From NCBI GenBank assembly GCA_023423065.1, contig JAFAGC010000028.1, forward strand, positions 1 through 64,000: 64,000 bases of DNA, read 5' to 3'. This DNA is from Pseudomonadota bacterium (GTDB taxonomy: Bacteria > Pseudomonadota > Gammaproteobacteria > Steroidobacterales > Steroidobacteraceae). Below, piece by piece: positions 42,186 through 50,615 of the stretch. A model generated the notes under the pieces. The model searched no databases. It had not been told where the DNA came from and worked only from the letters and a program-made list of their open reading frames with translations. Numbering within the stretch: position 1 is the stretch's first letter; every line of letters begins with the position of its first letter. A program made the position numbers and the translations under genes.

Positions 42186-42599
42186 TCAGGTCGGGAATTC
42201 GTCGTACTGCGGCAGGCCGTCGCAGATCACGTCCCACGGCGCCTTCGACGCCACATGGATGTGCGCCTGGGGTTTCAGGCTCGGCGGATCGACGAGCGTG
42301 CCGTAGGTGACGTGCGCCATCGTGCCTTCGTTCACGATCGAATACAGCAGCGAGCCGCAGTTCTTGCAGTGTGCGTCGTGGGTCATCACGTCGCCGTAGA
42401 TGCGGATCTGGCCGCGGATCACCTTCAGTTTCGCGCGCTCGATGACGCCGAAGGGTTTGAACGCGGAACCGGTCGCGCGGCGGCATTGCGAGCAGTGGCA
42501 GATCAGGGCACGCGTGAATTCGTCGGCGACGGTGTAGCGGACTTCTCCGCAGAGGCAGCTGCCGGTCAGTCTGGCTGGAGAACCTGGCGTATCAGTCAT
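42186..42599 (-). CDS. GFA family zinc protein (Gfa-like)
   Basis: The 137-residue protein from ATG 42599 has the Gfa zinc ligands: GSCLCGEVRYTV near the N-terminus, CHCSQCRRATGS, and CKNCGSLLYS. Members were named for glutathione-dependent formaldehyde activation but most have no assigned reaction. The start overlaps the upstream gene's 3' end by 8 bases, so it is the last gene of a leftward run beginning with the GH115 gene. Confidence 0.9.
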   Translation of the reverse strand: MTDTPGSPARLTGSCLCGEVRYTVADEFTRALICHCSQCRRATGSAFKPFGVIERAKLKVIRGQIRIYGDVMTHDAHCKNCGSLLYSIVNEGTMAHVTYGTLVDPPSLKPQAHIHVASKAPWDVICDGLPQYDEFPT

Positions 42600-43152
42600 A
42601 GATCGCGTCGGTAACGCTGAACAACTCCACACCTCGCATATCGCAGTACTTGTGTCCGTCGTAACCCGGCTTCGCCCAGTTCACCCGCTTGATGGACATC
42701 GGATCGACGTCGTGGGGCGATGTCCAATCTCTCGTGCGGAAGGGTGCGAGATCGACGTACACCCGGCCGGAATCCATGAGGCTCGAAACGAGGAAAGGGA
42801 TGTCGTAGGCAAATTCCATGTTGCGCAGGCCGTACTTGAAAAGGTCGGTGTCCTCCTTCAGCGGAAAATCGGGCGCGAGCAGATCCAGATACCTATTGCG
42901 TTGCGCGCGCTGCCCCGATGGATCCGTCGCGTCGAGCTTTTGTTTGATCCATGCGACGACATCGACGGGCTTGAAGTACAAGACGCGATACTGATCCGGG
43001 TAGGCGAGGTAGTACGCCGGCTGCTCACGCACGCCTGGCACTAGTTCGATGGTAGTGGTGTCGCGGGAGCGGAGTTCGCGCTTGCTGCAGGCCGCGGTCG
43101 CATTCTGCGAAGCGAACACGACGAGAACCGCCAGGGCGATCGCATATTTCAT
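42592..43152 (-). CDS. Secreted hypothetical protein
   Basis: The 186-residue protein has a clear Sec signal (AIALAVLVVFASQNATA) and a mature part with two Cys (AACSKREL and HKYCDMRG) that may form a disulfide. DPMSIKRVNWAKPGYDG is a distinctive stretch. I do not recognise the family. It lies 8 bases downstream of the GH115 gene, so it is probably co-expressed with a xylan-degrading enzyme. Confidence 0.75.
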   Translation of the reverse strand: MKYAIALAVLVVFASQNATAACSKRELRSRDTTTIELVPGVREQPAYYLAYPDQYRVLYFKPVDVVAWIKQKLDATDPSGQRAQRNRYLDLLAPDFPLKEDTDLFKYGLRNMEFAYDIPFLVSSLMDSGRVYVDLAPFRTRDWTSPHDVDPMSIKRVNWAKPGYDGHKYCDMRGVELFSVTDAIYD

Positions 43153-43160
43153 TGTCTACC

Positions 43161-45713
43161 TCACGGCTGGCCCAGTGAGACCTTGGTGAGCAGCGCGTTG
43201 TCGTCGAGACGCCAGACCTTGATCACATGCTCGCCCTTCTTCAGGCCCGGAAATTTCGCTTCGAGGACCGATTCGTTCTCGATCACGGCCTTCTCCCACG
43301 CGATCTGCTCGGGCGTCTTGCCCGGATCTGGCGACGGCGTCAGCCGCAGCGCGAGCGCCTGCATCTGACCGTCGTCGATCGAGACACCGATGCGCACGTC
43401 CACACCGCCGGACGTATTGAGCGTCGGCGACATGTGCAATTTCACGACGGCATCGCCGTCCTTCGCCGCCTTGACGCGATAGCCGACGTAAACGCCGTCT
43501 TCCTGCGTCGTCGCTGGCCTCCCCTGTGGAAACGCGGTCACGGCGCCGCGGTCGTTGCCGAGATTCGGGATCCGGCGCCAGGTGAGGCCCTTGCCGCCCT
43601 GGACGTGCGAGAAGTCCACGGCGTCGATACCATTGGCCGCGGCTGCAACCGAACGCGCGAAGGACACTTTCGCCGCGCCCTCGCCTTCACCCACGCGCTT
43701 CACTTCCGGCATCACGTCGTTCGGCGGCTGCTGCCACGTCGTGTACCCGATGTGGGTCTGCAGCATCATGCCGTCCCATTTCCCGCCTTCGAGTTTGTGA
43801 TAACGATCGGCGATCTCGCGGTCGCGCTTGAACGAAGCCTCCGCGCGCGTGGCGAACTCGTTCGCGCGCGGGTCGTTGAGCACGGCGAGTTTGCGATTCC
43901 ATGCGACCGCGTAATACAGCTCGTGCAGATTCGCCATCGCGGAGATGGGATGGGCGACGAGCTGAAAGAAGGCGCTCTTCTGGTCGGCGGGCATCAGGTT
44001 GTACAGCTTGACCGCGAGCTGGTCGAGCACTCGCCATTCGCCCACGATGGCGCCGAATTCGCCGCCATCGAGCTTGGCGCCGACGCTCTCGCCGAGCGGG
44101 TAACTAGTGGAGTCGAGCAGTTCCGGCTTGCGGCGCGCGGAAAGCTGCCCGTAACGCGTGACGAGGTCGGCGATCTGTTTCGCATGGACCGGCCCGAACG
44201 TGGCGCGGGCCCACCGCTCGGGATAGCTAGCCATCGCCTCGAGCGCCATCGCCTCCGGATTCCACGCCTGCTCCATGAAGAAGCTCAGCGGAAACTCCAT
44301 CGGCTTGATGTCGCCTACGTTCACGATCCAAAGCGCGCGGGCGCCGCGCTGGTACGAGAGATCCATCTGCTGCCAGATTTTCTCGATCTGGTTCGTGTTG
44401 AGCCACTTGTAGTTGCGCGGGCCGCCGACGTAGTCGAAGTGGTAGTAGACGCCGTAGCCGCCCTTGCGATCGAGGTCGCCCGTGGGCAGGCGCCGCACCT
44501 GGCCCCAGTTGTCGTCGGCGAACAGCAGCGTGACGTCGTCGGGGACCTTCATGCCGTGGTCGTAGTAGTCCTGCACCTCTTTGTAGAGTGCCCAGATCTG
44601 GGGGGTCTGGTCGGCGGGTTTGCCGGTGACCTCGGCGACGATCCGGCGCTGGTCTGCAACTATCTTCTCGAGTAGTTGGGTCGCGGTGCCTTCGGCCATG
44701 GCTTCGTCGCCATCGCCTCTCATGCCTACCGTGACGACGGCTTCGTAACCCTTGCCATCGCCTTTCGACATCATCCGCTCGATGCCACCGCGCCAGAACT
44801 TGCGCAGGTTTTCGCCATTGGTCGTGTAGTTCCACTTGCCGCCGGTGACGCCCTGCTCCTTGTTGCGATGCCATTCGGCGTGGGCACGCGTCATCGGCTC
44901 GTGGTGGGACGTGCCCATCACGACGCCCATCGCATCGGCCAGGATCATGTTCTGCGGATCGTCGTCGTTGAACGCGCGCGGCTGCCACATCGCGGGCCAG
45001 AGGTAGTTGCCCTTCAGCCGCAGCAGCAGCTCGAACACGTGCGCGTAGAGCTTGTGGTTGGCGCCGCCGAACCGCTTCTGCGCCCAGGTCGTGAACGCGG
45101 GCGCTTCGTCGTTGATGAAGAAGCCGCGGTAGCGGACCTTGGGCTGGTCGCGGCGCGCACCCGCGGTGAGATACACGTCGGCCTGGCGCACGACGGGCAC
45201 GTCGGCGAACCAGTGCCAGGGCGATACGCCTATCTTCTCGGAGATGTCGTAGAGGCCGAAGACCACGCCGCGGCGATCGGCGCCGGCGATCACGAGCGCA
45301 CGCGGCACGTTCGGGAACGGCTGCTCGACGACGATCTGGCGGAACGCTTCCCATTGGCCGGGCAGGTCCGCGACGTCTATCTTTCCGGCGCGCGCGAGTT
45401 CGTCGATCACCCGGCTCTCGCCGACGATGCCCGCGATGACGAGCGGACCGCTCGCGGACGCAATGTCGTCCGGCCGCGTCGCGGCCTTGCCGCTGACGCG
45501 TTCGAGATCGGCCGCGAAACTCGCGGTGGCGAGTCTCACCGCGGAGTCCGCCGATTCGTCGATGAATACGGCAGCGGGCTGTCCGCTCGAGATCAGCGGG
45601 AAGCTGGACGGTAGCCAGCCCTTGGTGCAAGCCGACAGGGGCTGCGTGCACGAGAATGCCGGGGCTGCGGAAAGGAGGAACAGGGAGAGCGCGAGGCGGA
45701 CCACAAGATTCAT
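43161..45713 (-). CDS. GH115 xylan alpha-1,2-glucuronidase
   Basis: The 850-residue protein has a Sec signal and the layout of glycoside hydrolase family 115: an N-terminal alpha/beta domain (GPLVIAGIVGES), the barrel beginning KVRYRGFFINDEAPAF, then LKGNYLWPAMWQPRAF, GVVMGTSHHEPM, VTVGMRGDGDEAM, and a C-terminal domain that ends VIKVWRLDDNALL. Family members remove (4-O-methyl) glucuronic acid from glucuronoxylan, including internal residues. It is exported to the periplasm or surface. No xylanase or TonB receptor lies in the window. Its start is preceded by the 45.8 kb REP region. Confidence 0.92.
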   Translation of the reverse strand: MNLVVRLALSLFLLSAAPAFSCTQPLSACTKGWLPSSFPLISSGQPAAVFIDESADSAVRLATASFAADLERVSGKAATRPDDIASASGPLVIAGIVGESRVIDELARAGKIDVADLPGQWEAFRQIVVEQPFPNVPRALVIAGADRRGVVFGLYDISEKIGVSPWHWFADVPVVRQADVYLTAGARRDQPKVRYRGFFINDEAPAFTTWAQKRFGGANHKLYAHVFELLLRLKGNYLWPAMWQPRAFNDDDPQNMILADAMGVVMGTSHHEPMTRAHAEWHRNKEQGVTGGKWNYTTNGENLRKFWRGGIERMMSKGDGKGYEAVVTVGMRGDGDEAMAEGTATQLLEKIVADQRRIVAEVTGKPADQTPQIWALYKEVQDYYDHGMKVPDDVTLLFADDNWGQVRRLPTGDLDRKGGYGVYYHFDYVGGPRNYKWLNTNQIEKIWQQMDLSYQRGARALWIVNVGDIKPMEFPLSFFMEQAWNPEAMALEAMASYPERWARATFGPVHAKQIADLVTRYGQLSARRKPELLDSTSYPLGESVGAKLDGGEFGAIVGEWRVLDQLAVKLYNLMPADQKSAFFQLVAHPISAMANLHELYYAVAWNRKLAVLNDPRANEFATRAEASFKRDREIADRYHKLEGGKWDGMMLQTHIGYTTWQQPPNDVMPEVKRVGEGEGAAKVSFARSVAAAANGIDAVDFSHVQGGKGLTWRRIPNLGNDRGAVTAFPQGRPATTQEDGVYVGYRVKAAKDGDAVVKLHMSPTLNTSGGVDVRIGVSIDDGQMQALALRLTPSPDPGKTPEQIAWEKAVIENESVLEAKFPGLKKGEHVIKVWRLDDNALLTKVSLGQP

Positions 45714-45774
45714 CTACAGCACTCCGGGGCAGCGAGAGCGCCGGACCTTATCACGAGGCGAATGAACGCAGAAA

Positions 45775-45856
45775 ATGGGGGCAGACCCGAGTTGATCACC
45801 TCTCATGTCGTTGAGGTGCGTCCCCTTTTGCTGGGAAATGGAGAATGTCCCCATTT
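45775..45856. repeat. REP family C element
   Basis: A left part (AATGGGGGCAGACCC) and a right arm (CGTCCCCTTTTGCTGGGAAA, then TGGAGAATGTCCCCATTT) flank a GTTGATCACC/TCATGTCG centre. The arm is a diverged form of the one at 57.9 kb. It sits 12-15 bases from the stop codon of the 7-TM protein gene. Confidence 0.75.
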
Positions 45857-45868
45857 CCCGCCGCGCCC

Positions 45869-46591
45869 TTACCCGAAGATCTGGTGCGCGATCCTCGCCA
45901 CCTCTTCTCCGATCGGGAACCACCAGTCGCTGCGCCCGATGACGAGTCGTAACGGCCAGGACGCGACGATCACCAGGCCACCGATCAGGTACGCGGAATG
46001 CACGACCCGGTATTTGCGCCAGTCATGCACGAGACACGCGCCGATGAACAGCGCCGCGCACAGCGGGATCAGCACGTTTCGATGTGCTTCCAGGTCGAGC
46101 AGCCGAATGACGCGCCCCGACGCGGGACTGATCGAGGCGATGAATCCCAGGATCATGAACCGCCGATGCAGTCCCGGCTTGCGCCGGAACGCGATCCCGA
46201 GCGCGATGAACGCGCCGAACAATGCGATGGAGGTGAGCGGGATGATCGAGAACTGCGCGGGCTCGAGGCCCGACGGGCTCACATGACCCGAGATGGCCGT
46301 CTCGAAAGCCGACAGCACGCCGACGATGAACACGGCGCCCGCGAAGGCCGCGCTCGCGATGCCGAGCTTGCGGTGCAGATCGACCCGATGCGCGGCCACG
46401 AGCCACGCCTGGGCGATGAAGAGGCCAAGCCACATGGTGAACACGATGGCGTGCACGTGCAGCAAGGTCGTCAGGGGCGGCAGCCCCGAAAACAGCTTCA
46501 GGTAGTAGCTCTTTGCGAATCCGGCAATCACGAATGCGGTGAGTGCGAAAGTGACGAGCAGATAGAAGCGCGGACGAAGTACGGCGGCCAT
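45869..46591 (-). CDS. Seven-helix membrane protein, copy 1 of duplicated module
   Basis: The 240-residue protein has about seven helices, with RPRFYLLVTFALTAFVIAGF first, then LLHVHAIVFTMWLGLFIAQAW, RVDLHRKLGIASAAF, and a C-terminal WPLRLVIGRSDWW. Two conserved His in LLHVHAIVF and one in RVDLHRK resemble heme or metal ligands of cytochrome b561-like or DUF2306-like proteins; that is inference. It is divergent from the winged-helix/TPR regulator that starts at 46696 and is closely related to the protein at 48271-48993. Confidence 0.8.
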   Translation of the reverse strand: MAAVLRPRFYLLVTFALTAFVIAGFAKSYYLKLFSGLPPLTTLLHVHAIVFTMWLGLFIAQAWLVAAHRVDLHRKLGIASAAFAGAVFIVGVLSAFETAISGHVSPSGLEPAQFSIIPLTSIALFGAFIALGIAFRRKPGLHRRFMILGFIASISPASGRVIRLLDLEAHRNVLIPLCAALFIGACLVHDWRKYRVVHSAYLIGGLVIVASWPLRLVIGRSDWWFPIGEEVARIAHQIFG

Positions 46592-46695
46592 GGCGGGCTC
46601 CCGGTTGATGAGTGCCCGAGAAAATCGCTCGGCCAGCCGGTGTTAAGCCATTACCGAACCCTTGGGTTCGCCTTAACTCTTTATTATTCGAGCCC

Positions 46696-48147
46696 GTGAC
46701 GGACGAAACGACATTGCGATTCGATGGCTGGACGGTCAATCGCGTCTCGGGCGAAATCACGCGCGAAGGACAGGACGCCCGCTTGCCGCAACAGCTCCTT
46801 CGCATCCTCATCGAGTTGTTCGACCACGCGGGCGAGATCGTCACGCGCGAACAGCTCATCAAGGCGCTGTGGCCGCAGGGCGTGGTCGATTTCGACAATG
46901 GACTCAATGTTGCGATGCGCAAGCTGCGTGTGGCGCTCGACGATGTGGGCGCGACGCCGAAGTACATCGAGACGCTGCCGAAGATCGGGTACCGGTTCAT
47001 TGGCCGGATCGAGGAAGCAAGCGATGCCGTGGGCCACGGCGCGCGCCCACGGTCGAGGTGGTGGCTCGCTGGGGTGGTGGCTGTGGGAGTGGTGTCCTGC
47101 CTGGTCGTCTGGGGTTGGCAACTCTCCCGTTCCGGCGGAGCGCCCTCCGCGGCGCGGCACGTCCCCAGCCCGCGCGCACAGGAGCTGTACGTCCAGGGCA
47201 TGCACGAGCGAGCGCGCCGCGACATTGATGCGACGGCGCTCGCGCTCCAGAAGCTCGAAGCCGCGATCAAGGAGGATCCCGAGTACGCGGAAGCGTGGGC
47301 CGGCTACAGCCGGGCACTGACCGGCGCCGTCGTGCGCCAGACGATGACGCCGGCGGAGGGCCTGCCGAAGGTGCGCGCCGCGGCCGAGCGCGCGCTCGCG
47401 CTCGATCCGACCGTGCAGGATGCGCACGTCACGCTGATTCACCTCCAACTGGACTTCGACAAGGATTTCGCCGCCGCGGCGAAGAGCCTGGAAAAGGCGA
47501 TGCGCCTCGGAAATCCTTCCGCCGGCCTGTGGCACTACTCCGCGATGTGGAACGCGCAGCAGGGCCGCATCGAGGCGGGGCTGGCCGACATGCGTCGCGC
47601 CCGCGCCATGGAGCCGATGACGCTGCTGCTCTCGTCCAACTACGCACTGATCCTGTTCAATGCGCGGCGCTACGACGAAGCGATCGAACTGCTGACGCCC
47701 ATCGTCGCAGCGAACCCCGGCTTCGACACCGGCCGCAGCGTGCTCGCGCGCGCATTGACCGCCACGGGCCGCTTCGACGAGGCACTGTCGCACCTGCAGG
47801 CGCGCAAGGTGGTCGGCGCCTGGCAGGGTGACCTGGGCGTGCTGTACGCGAAGATGGGTCGCACCGACGAGGCGCTGCGCGAGATCGCGCGGCTCGAAGC
47901 GCTGCAGGCGCAGGGCTTCGGCGAATCGTACGACCTCGCGGCTATCTACGCGACGCTCGGCAGGCTCGACGAAGGCTGTGCGATGCTGGCGCGCGCGATC
48001 ACGGATTACTCGTTCCACGTGAACTGGATGAAGCTCGATCCGCGCATCGACCCGCTGCGCGGCCGGCAGTGTTACGCGGAAACGGAAAAGAAGCCGTTCG
48101 GTGCTCGTGGTGGCGGCGGAAGTTCTCCGTTTCCCAAGGAGGAGTAG
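46696..48147 (+). CDS. CadC-like winged-helix/TM/TPR regulator, copy 1
   Basis: The product is 483 residues from GTG 46696. The winged helix is LRFDGWTVNRVSGEITREGQ through KYIETLPKIGYRF (residues about 5-100), then one membrane helix (WWLAGVVAVGVVSCLVVWGW), then TPR-like helices in the periplasm (NPGFDTGRSVLARALTATGR and others). It is divergent from the 7-TM gene 104 bases away, which it probably controls. It is a close relative of the regulator at 49111. There is a strong AAGGAGGAG at its 3' end that served a now-broken downstream gene. Confidence 0.87.
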   Translation: MTDETTLRFDGWTVNRVSGEITREGQDARLPQQLLRILIELFDHAGEIVTREQLIKALWPQGVVDFDNGLNVAMRKLRVALDDVGATPKYIETLPKIGYRFIGRIEEASDAVGHGARPRSRWWLAGVVAVGVVSCLVVWGWQLSRSGGAPSAARHVPSPRAQELYVQGMHERARRDIDATALALQKLEAAIKEDPEYAEAWAGYSRALTGAVVRQTMTPAEGLPKVRAAAERALALDPTVQDAHVTLIHLQLDFDKDFAAAAKSLEKAMRLGNPSAGLWHYSAMWNAQQGRIEAGLADMRRARAMEPMTLLLSSNYALILFNARRYDEAIELLTPIVAANPGFDTGRSVLARALTATGRFDEALSHLQARKVVGAWQGDLGVLYAKMGRTDEALREIARLEALQAQGFGESYDLAAIYATLGRLDEGCAMLARAITDYSFHVNWMKLDPRIDPLRGRQCYAETEKKPFGARGGGGSSPFPKEE

Positions 48148-48150
48148 CGA

Positions 48151-48258
48151 GTGAGAAAGTAGTTAGTCGGCGGTGTGCTTGTCGCGCTCGTGGCGTTGGG
48201 GCTCGCGTACTGGTAGTTTGGCGGCCCCACGCTCACGCAGGACGAGCTGGCGAGGTTG
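48151..48258 (+). pseudogene. Remnant of a small membrane-anchored gene with two TAG stops
   Basis: A GTG at 48151 sits six bases after a perfect AAGGAGGAG site but meets TAG after three codons. The frame continues LVGGVLVALVALGLAYW, a second TAG, then FGGPTLTQDELARL before running into the REP arm at 48256. It looks like the start of a single-span exported protein, co-transcribed with the regulator, that was disabled by point changes and truncated at the repeat. Confidence 0.6.
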
Positions 48259-48297
48259 CCCCCCGTTTTGCTAGGAAACGAGGAATGTCCCCATTTC
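48256..48297. repeat. REP family C single arm
   Basis: The arm reads CCCCCGTTTTGCTAGGAAAC then GAGGAATGTCCCCATTT. On the minus strand it supplies the last residues (MGTFLVS) and the TAG stop of the 7-TM protein copy 2, and on the plus strand it ends the remnant gene. Confidence 0.8.
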
Positions 48298-48993
48298 GGC
48301 GATCCACCTGGCTGCGGGGGCATAGATCTCGCTGCCCGCCAGCCACATGCGGAATGGCCACGACAGGATCAACACGAGCCCTCCCCACGCGAACACGGGA
48401 TGCACGAGGCGATGCCGCCGCCAGTCATACGCGAGGCAGGTCGCGATCAGGCAGACCAGGACGGTGGGCTGAATGAAGGGCGCGAGCAGGCCGAAATCCG
48501 TGAGCCTGAGCAGGCGCCCGACGGCGGGGCCGATGATCGCGATCATCCCGAGCAACATGAGGCGTTTGTGAAAGTCGGACCGTCGGCGCATCCGCAACGC
48601 GAGTCCGACGAACGTGGCGAACAGCACGGTGCTGGTGAGCGGAATCGCGGAGAACTGCGCCTGCGTCAATCCCGACGGCCGCACGGCCGGCGCCGCGGCG
48701 GCTCCCGCCATCGTGAGGAGGCCGACGACGGCCATGGCGACGGCGATCAGCGCACCTGCGATCCCGAGCTTCATGTGCAGGTCGACACGCCGGGCCGCGA
48801 TCAGCCGCGTCTGCGCGATGAACAACGCGACCCAGGCCGTCGAGACCAGGCCGTGCACGTGCATGAGCAGGGTCATGGGTGGCAGATCCGACAGCACCCG
48901 CAGGTAGTAAGTCCGTGAAAACCCGATGAATATGAACGCGGCAAGGAACAGCGAGATGTGCGAATAGAACCTGGGTCGGATGACGGCGGACAT
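48271..48993 (-). CDS. Seven-helix membrane protein, copy 2 of duplicated module
   Basis: The 240-residue protein is a paralogue of the one at 45869-46591: RPRFYSHISLFLAAFIFIGF, LLMHVHGLVSTAWVALFIAQ and RVDLHMKLGIAG align closely, including the HVH and DLH histidines. The final residues MGTFLVS and the stop codon come from the REP arm at 48256-48297, so the natural C-terminus was replaced by the repeat. It is divergent from the second regulator. Confidence 0.8.
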   Translation of the reverse strand: MSAVIRPRFYSHISLFLAAFIFIGFSRTYYLRVLSDLPPMTLLMHVHGLVSTAWVALFIAQTRLIAARRVDLHMKLGIAGALIAVAMAVVGLLTMAGAAAAPAVRPSGLTQAQFSAIPLTSTVLFATFVGLALRMRRRSDFHKRLMLLGMIAIIGPAVGRLLRLTDFGLLAPFIQPTVLVCLIATCLAYDWRRHRLVHPVFAWGGLVLILSWPFRMWLAGSEIYAPAARWIAEMGTFLVS

Positions 48994-49110
48994 GGTCGAG
49001 GCTCCGGTTTCGAAGGGGCCTCGAAGGTCTGCTTCGGACTTCCGTTAGTCCATTAATCGGGCCTTGGATTCGCCTTACTTCTCGCTTATCCGTCGTATTC
49101 TTGTCCGTGC

Positions 49111-50577
49111 GTGGCGGCGGAAACGGAAATCCAATTCGACGGCTGGACCGTCAACCGCATCTCGGGAGAGATGACGCGGGGGGGACGCGCCTTGCGCCTC
49201 ACGCAGCAACCCTTACGCATTCTCGTCGAGCTGTACGACCACGCGGGCGAAATCGTCACGCGCGAGCGGCTCGTGAAGGTGTTGTGGCCGCAGGGCGTCG
49301 TCGATTTCGACAACGGTCTCAATGTGGCGGTGCGAAAACTTCGCGTGGCGCTCGATGACGTCGGCGACACGCCGAAATATATCGAGACGCTGCCGCGGGT
49401 GGGCTACCGCTTTCTCGTCAGGCCGGGCGCGGCGGCCGAGGCGCTGCCATACGAGGCCGCGACCGCGGTGTCGCGTCGCGCGAGGATGCTTGCGGGAATC
49501 AGCCTGGCGGTGCTCATCGCCGCTCTCGCCGTCTGGACATGGCGAACGGCGACCGCGGAAAAATCCGCCGCACCCGTGAGTGCGGAAGTCGCAACGAAGC
49601 CGAAGCACCAACCCAGCGTGCGGGCTCGCGAGCTCTATCTCGAAGGACTGGGAAATCGCTCGCGCGACGTCAGCTCGTCGAGGATCGCCGTGGAGAAGTT
49701 CGAGGCCGCGCTGCGGGAGGATCCGGAATACGCGGAGGCCTGGGCCGCGCTGGCGGAGTCCTATTCCGGCGCGGTGATCCAGCACACCATGCCGCGCCCC
49801 GAGGCTTACCCTGCGGCGCTCGCGGCCGCGAAACGCGCGATCGAGCTGGACGAAACGCTGCCGCAGGGGCACATCGCGTTGGCGCAGATCCTGCTCGATC
49901 ACGAGCGGGACTTCGCGGCATCCCGCGTGGAGCTCGATCGTGCGCGCGCGCTCAACGAGCAGTCCGCGCGACTGTGGCACTTCTATGCGATGTGGCATGC
50001 GCACCAGGGGCAGATCGAGCAGGCGCTCGAGGCCATCCGCAGGTCGCGCGAGCTCGAGCCCACGTTCACGGGCTATCAGGCTAACTACGCGATGATCCTC
50101 TACAACGCGCGCCGGTACGAGGAGGTCGTCGCGTTCCTGACGACCTTCGTCGAGGCCAATCCGGGCTCGGTACAGGCACGGAGCATTCTCGCGGACGCGC
50201 TCATCGCGACGGGCGATCTCGCCGGCGCGCAGCGGCAGCTCGCGCTGCGCCCGAGCCCCAATCTATTCCAGGCGGAAGCCGGCTATCTCGCGGCGAAACA
50301 AGGACGACGGGAGGCCGCGATGAGCGAGATCGAAAGACTCGAGGAAATGGGTAGCAAGGGATTCGGCACCGCGTATCCGATCGCGATCATCCACACCACG
50401 CTCGGGGATCTCGACCGCGGTTGCGAATATCTCGCTCGCGCCGTGGACGATCACTCGATCCTGCTGGCGTGGATGCGGCTGGATCCGCGGCTCGATCCGC
50501 TGCGCGGGAGGCGGTGCTTCGCGGAAGTGGAGAAGCAGGTTTACGCGAAGGTCGGGCAGGATCGGGGTGACAATTGA
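49111..50577 (+). CDS. CadC-like winged-helix/TM/TPR regulator, copy 2
   Basis: The 488-residue product starts at GTG 49111. The DNA-binding domain (IQFDGWTVNRISGEMTRGGR to KYIETLPRVGYRFLV) is strongly similar to copy 1, followed by a membrane helix (MLAGISLAVLIAALAVWTW) and TPR-like repeats (ATKPKHQPSVRARELYLEGL, EYAEAWAALAESYSG, and others). The 117-base intergenic region to the 7-TM gene matches that of copy 1 around CCATTA and CTTGGxTTCGCCTTA. It probably controls that gene. Confidence 0.87.
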   Translation: MAAETEIQFDGWTVNRISGEMTRGGRALRLTQQPLRILVELYDHAGEIVTRERLVKVLWPQGVVDFDNGLNVAVRKLRVALDDVGDTPKYIETLPRVGYRFLVRPGAAAEALPYEAATAVSRRARMLAGISLAVLIAALAVWTWRTATAEKSAAPVSAEVATKPKHQPSVRARELYLEGLGNRSRDVSSSRIAVEKFEAALREDPEYAEAWAALAESYSGAVIQHTMPRPEAYPAALAAAKRAIELDETLPQGHIALAQILLDHERDFAASRVELDRARALNEQSARLWHFYAMWHAHQGQIEQALEAIRRSRELEPTFTGYQANYAMILYNARRYEEVVAFLTTFVEANPGSVQARSILADALIATGDLAGAQRQLALRPSPNLFQAEAGYLAAKQGRREAAMSEIERLEEMGSKGFGTAYPIAIIHTTLGDLDRGCEYLARAVDDHSILLAWMRLDPRLDPLRGRRCFAEVEKQVYAKVGQDRGDN

Positions 50578-50615
50578 ATTCCACCTCCTCCGAACTTCGA
50601 TTCGACGGGTCGGGT

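Noticed and set aside
35361..48258. TAG recoding as an explanation for the desaturase and the remnant gene
   Set aside because: Several intact genes in the window end with TAG (for example at 11124, 38982 and 48147), so TAG is an ordinary stop here; independent mutations are simpler.
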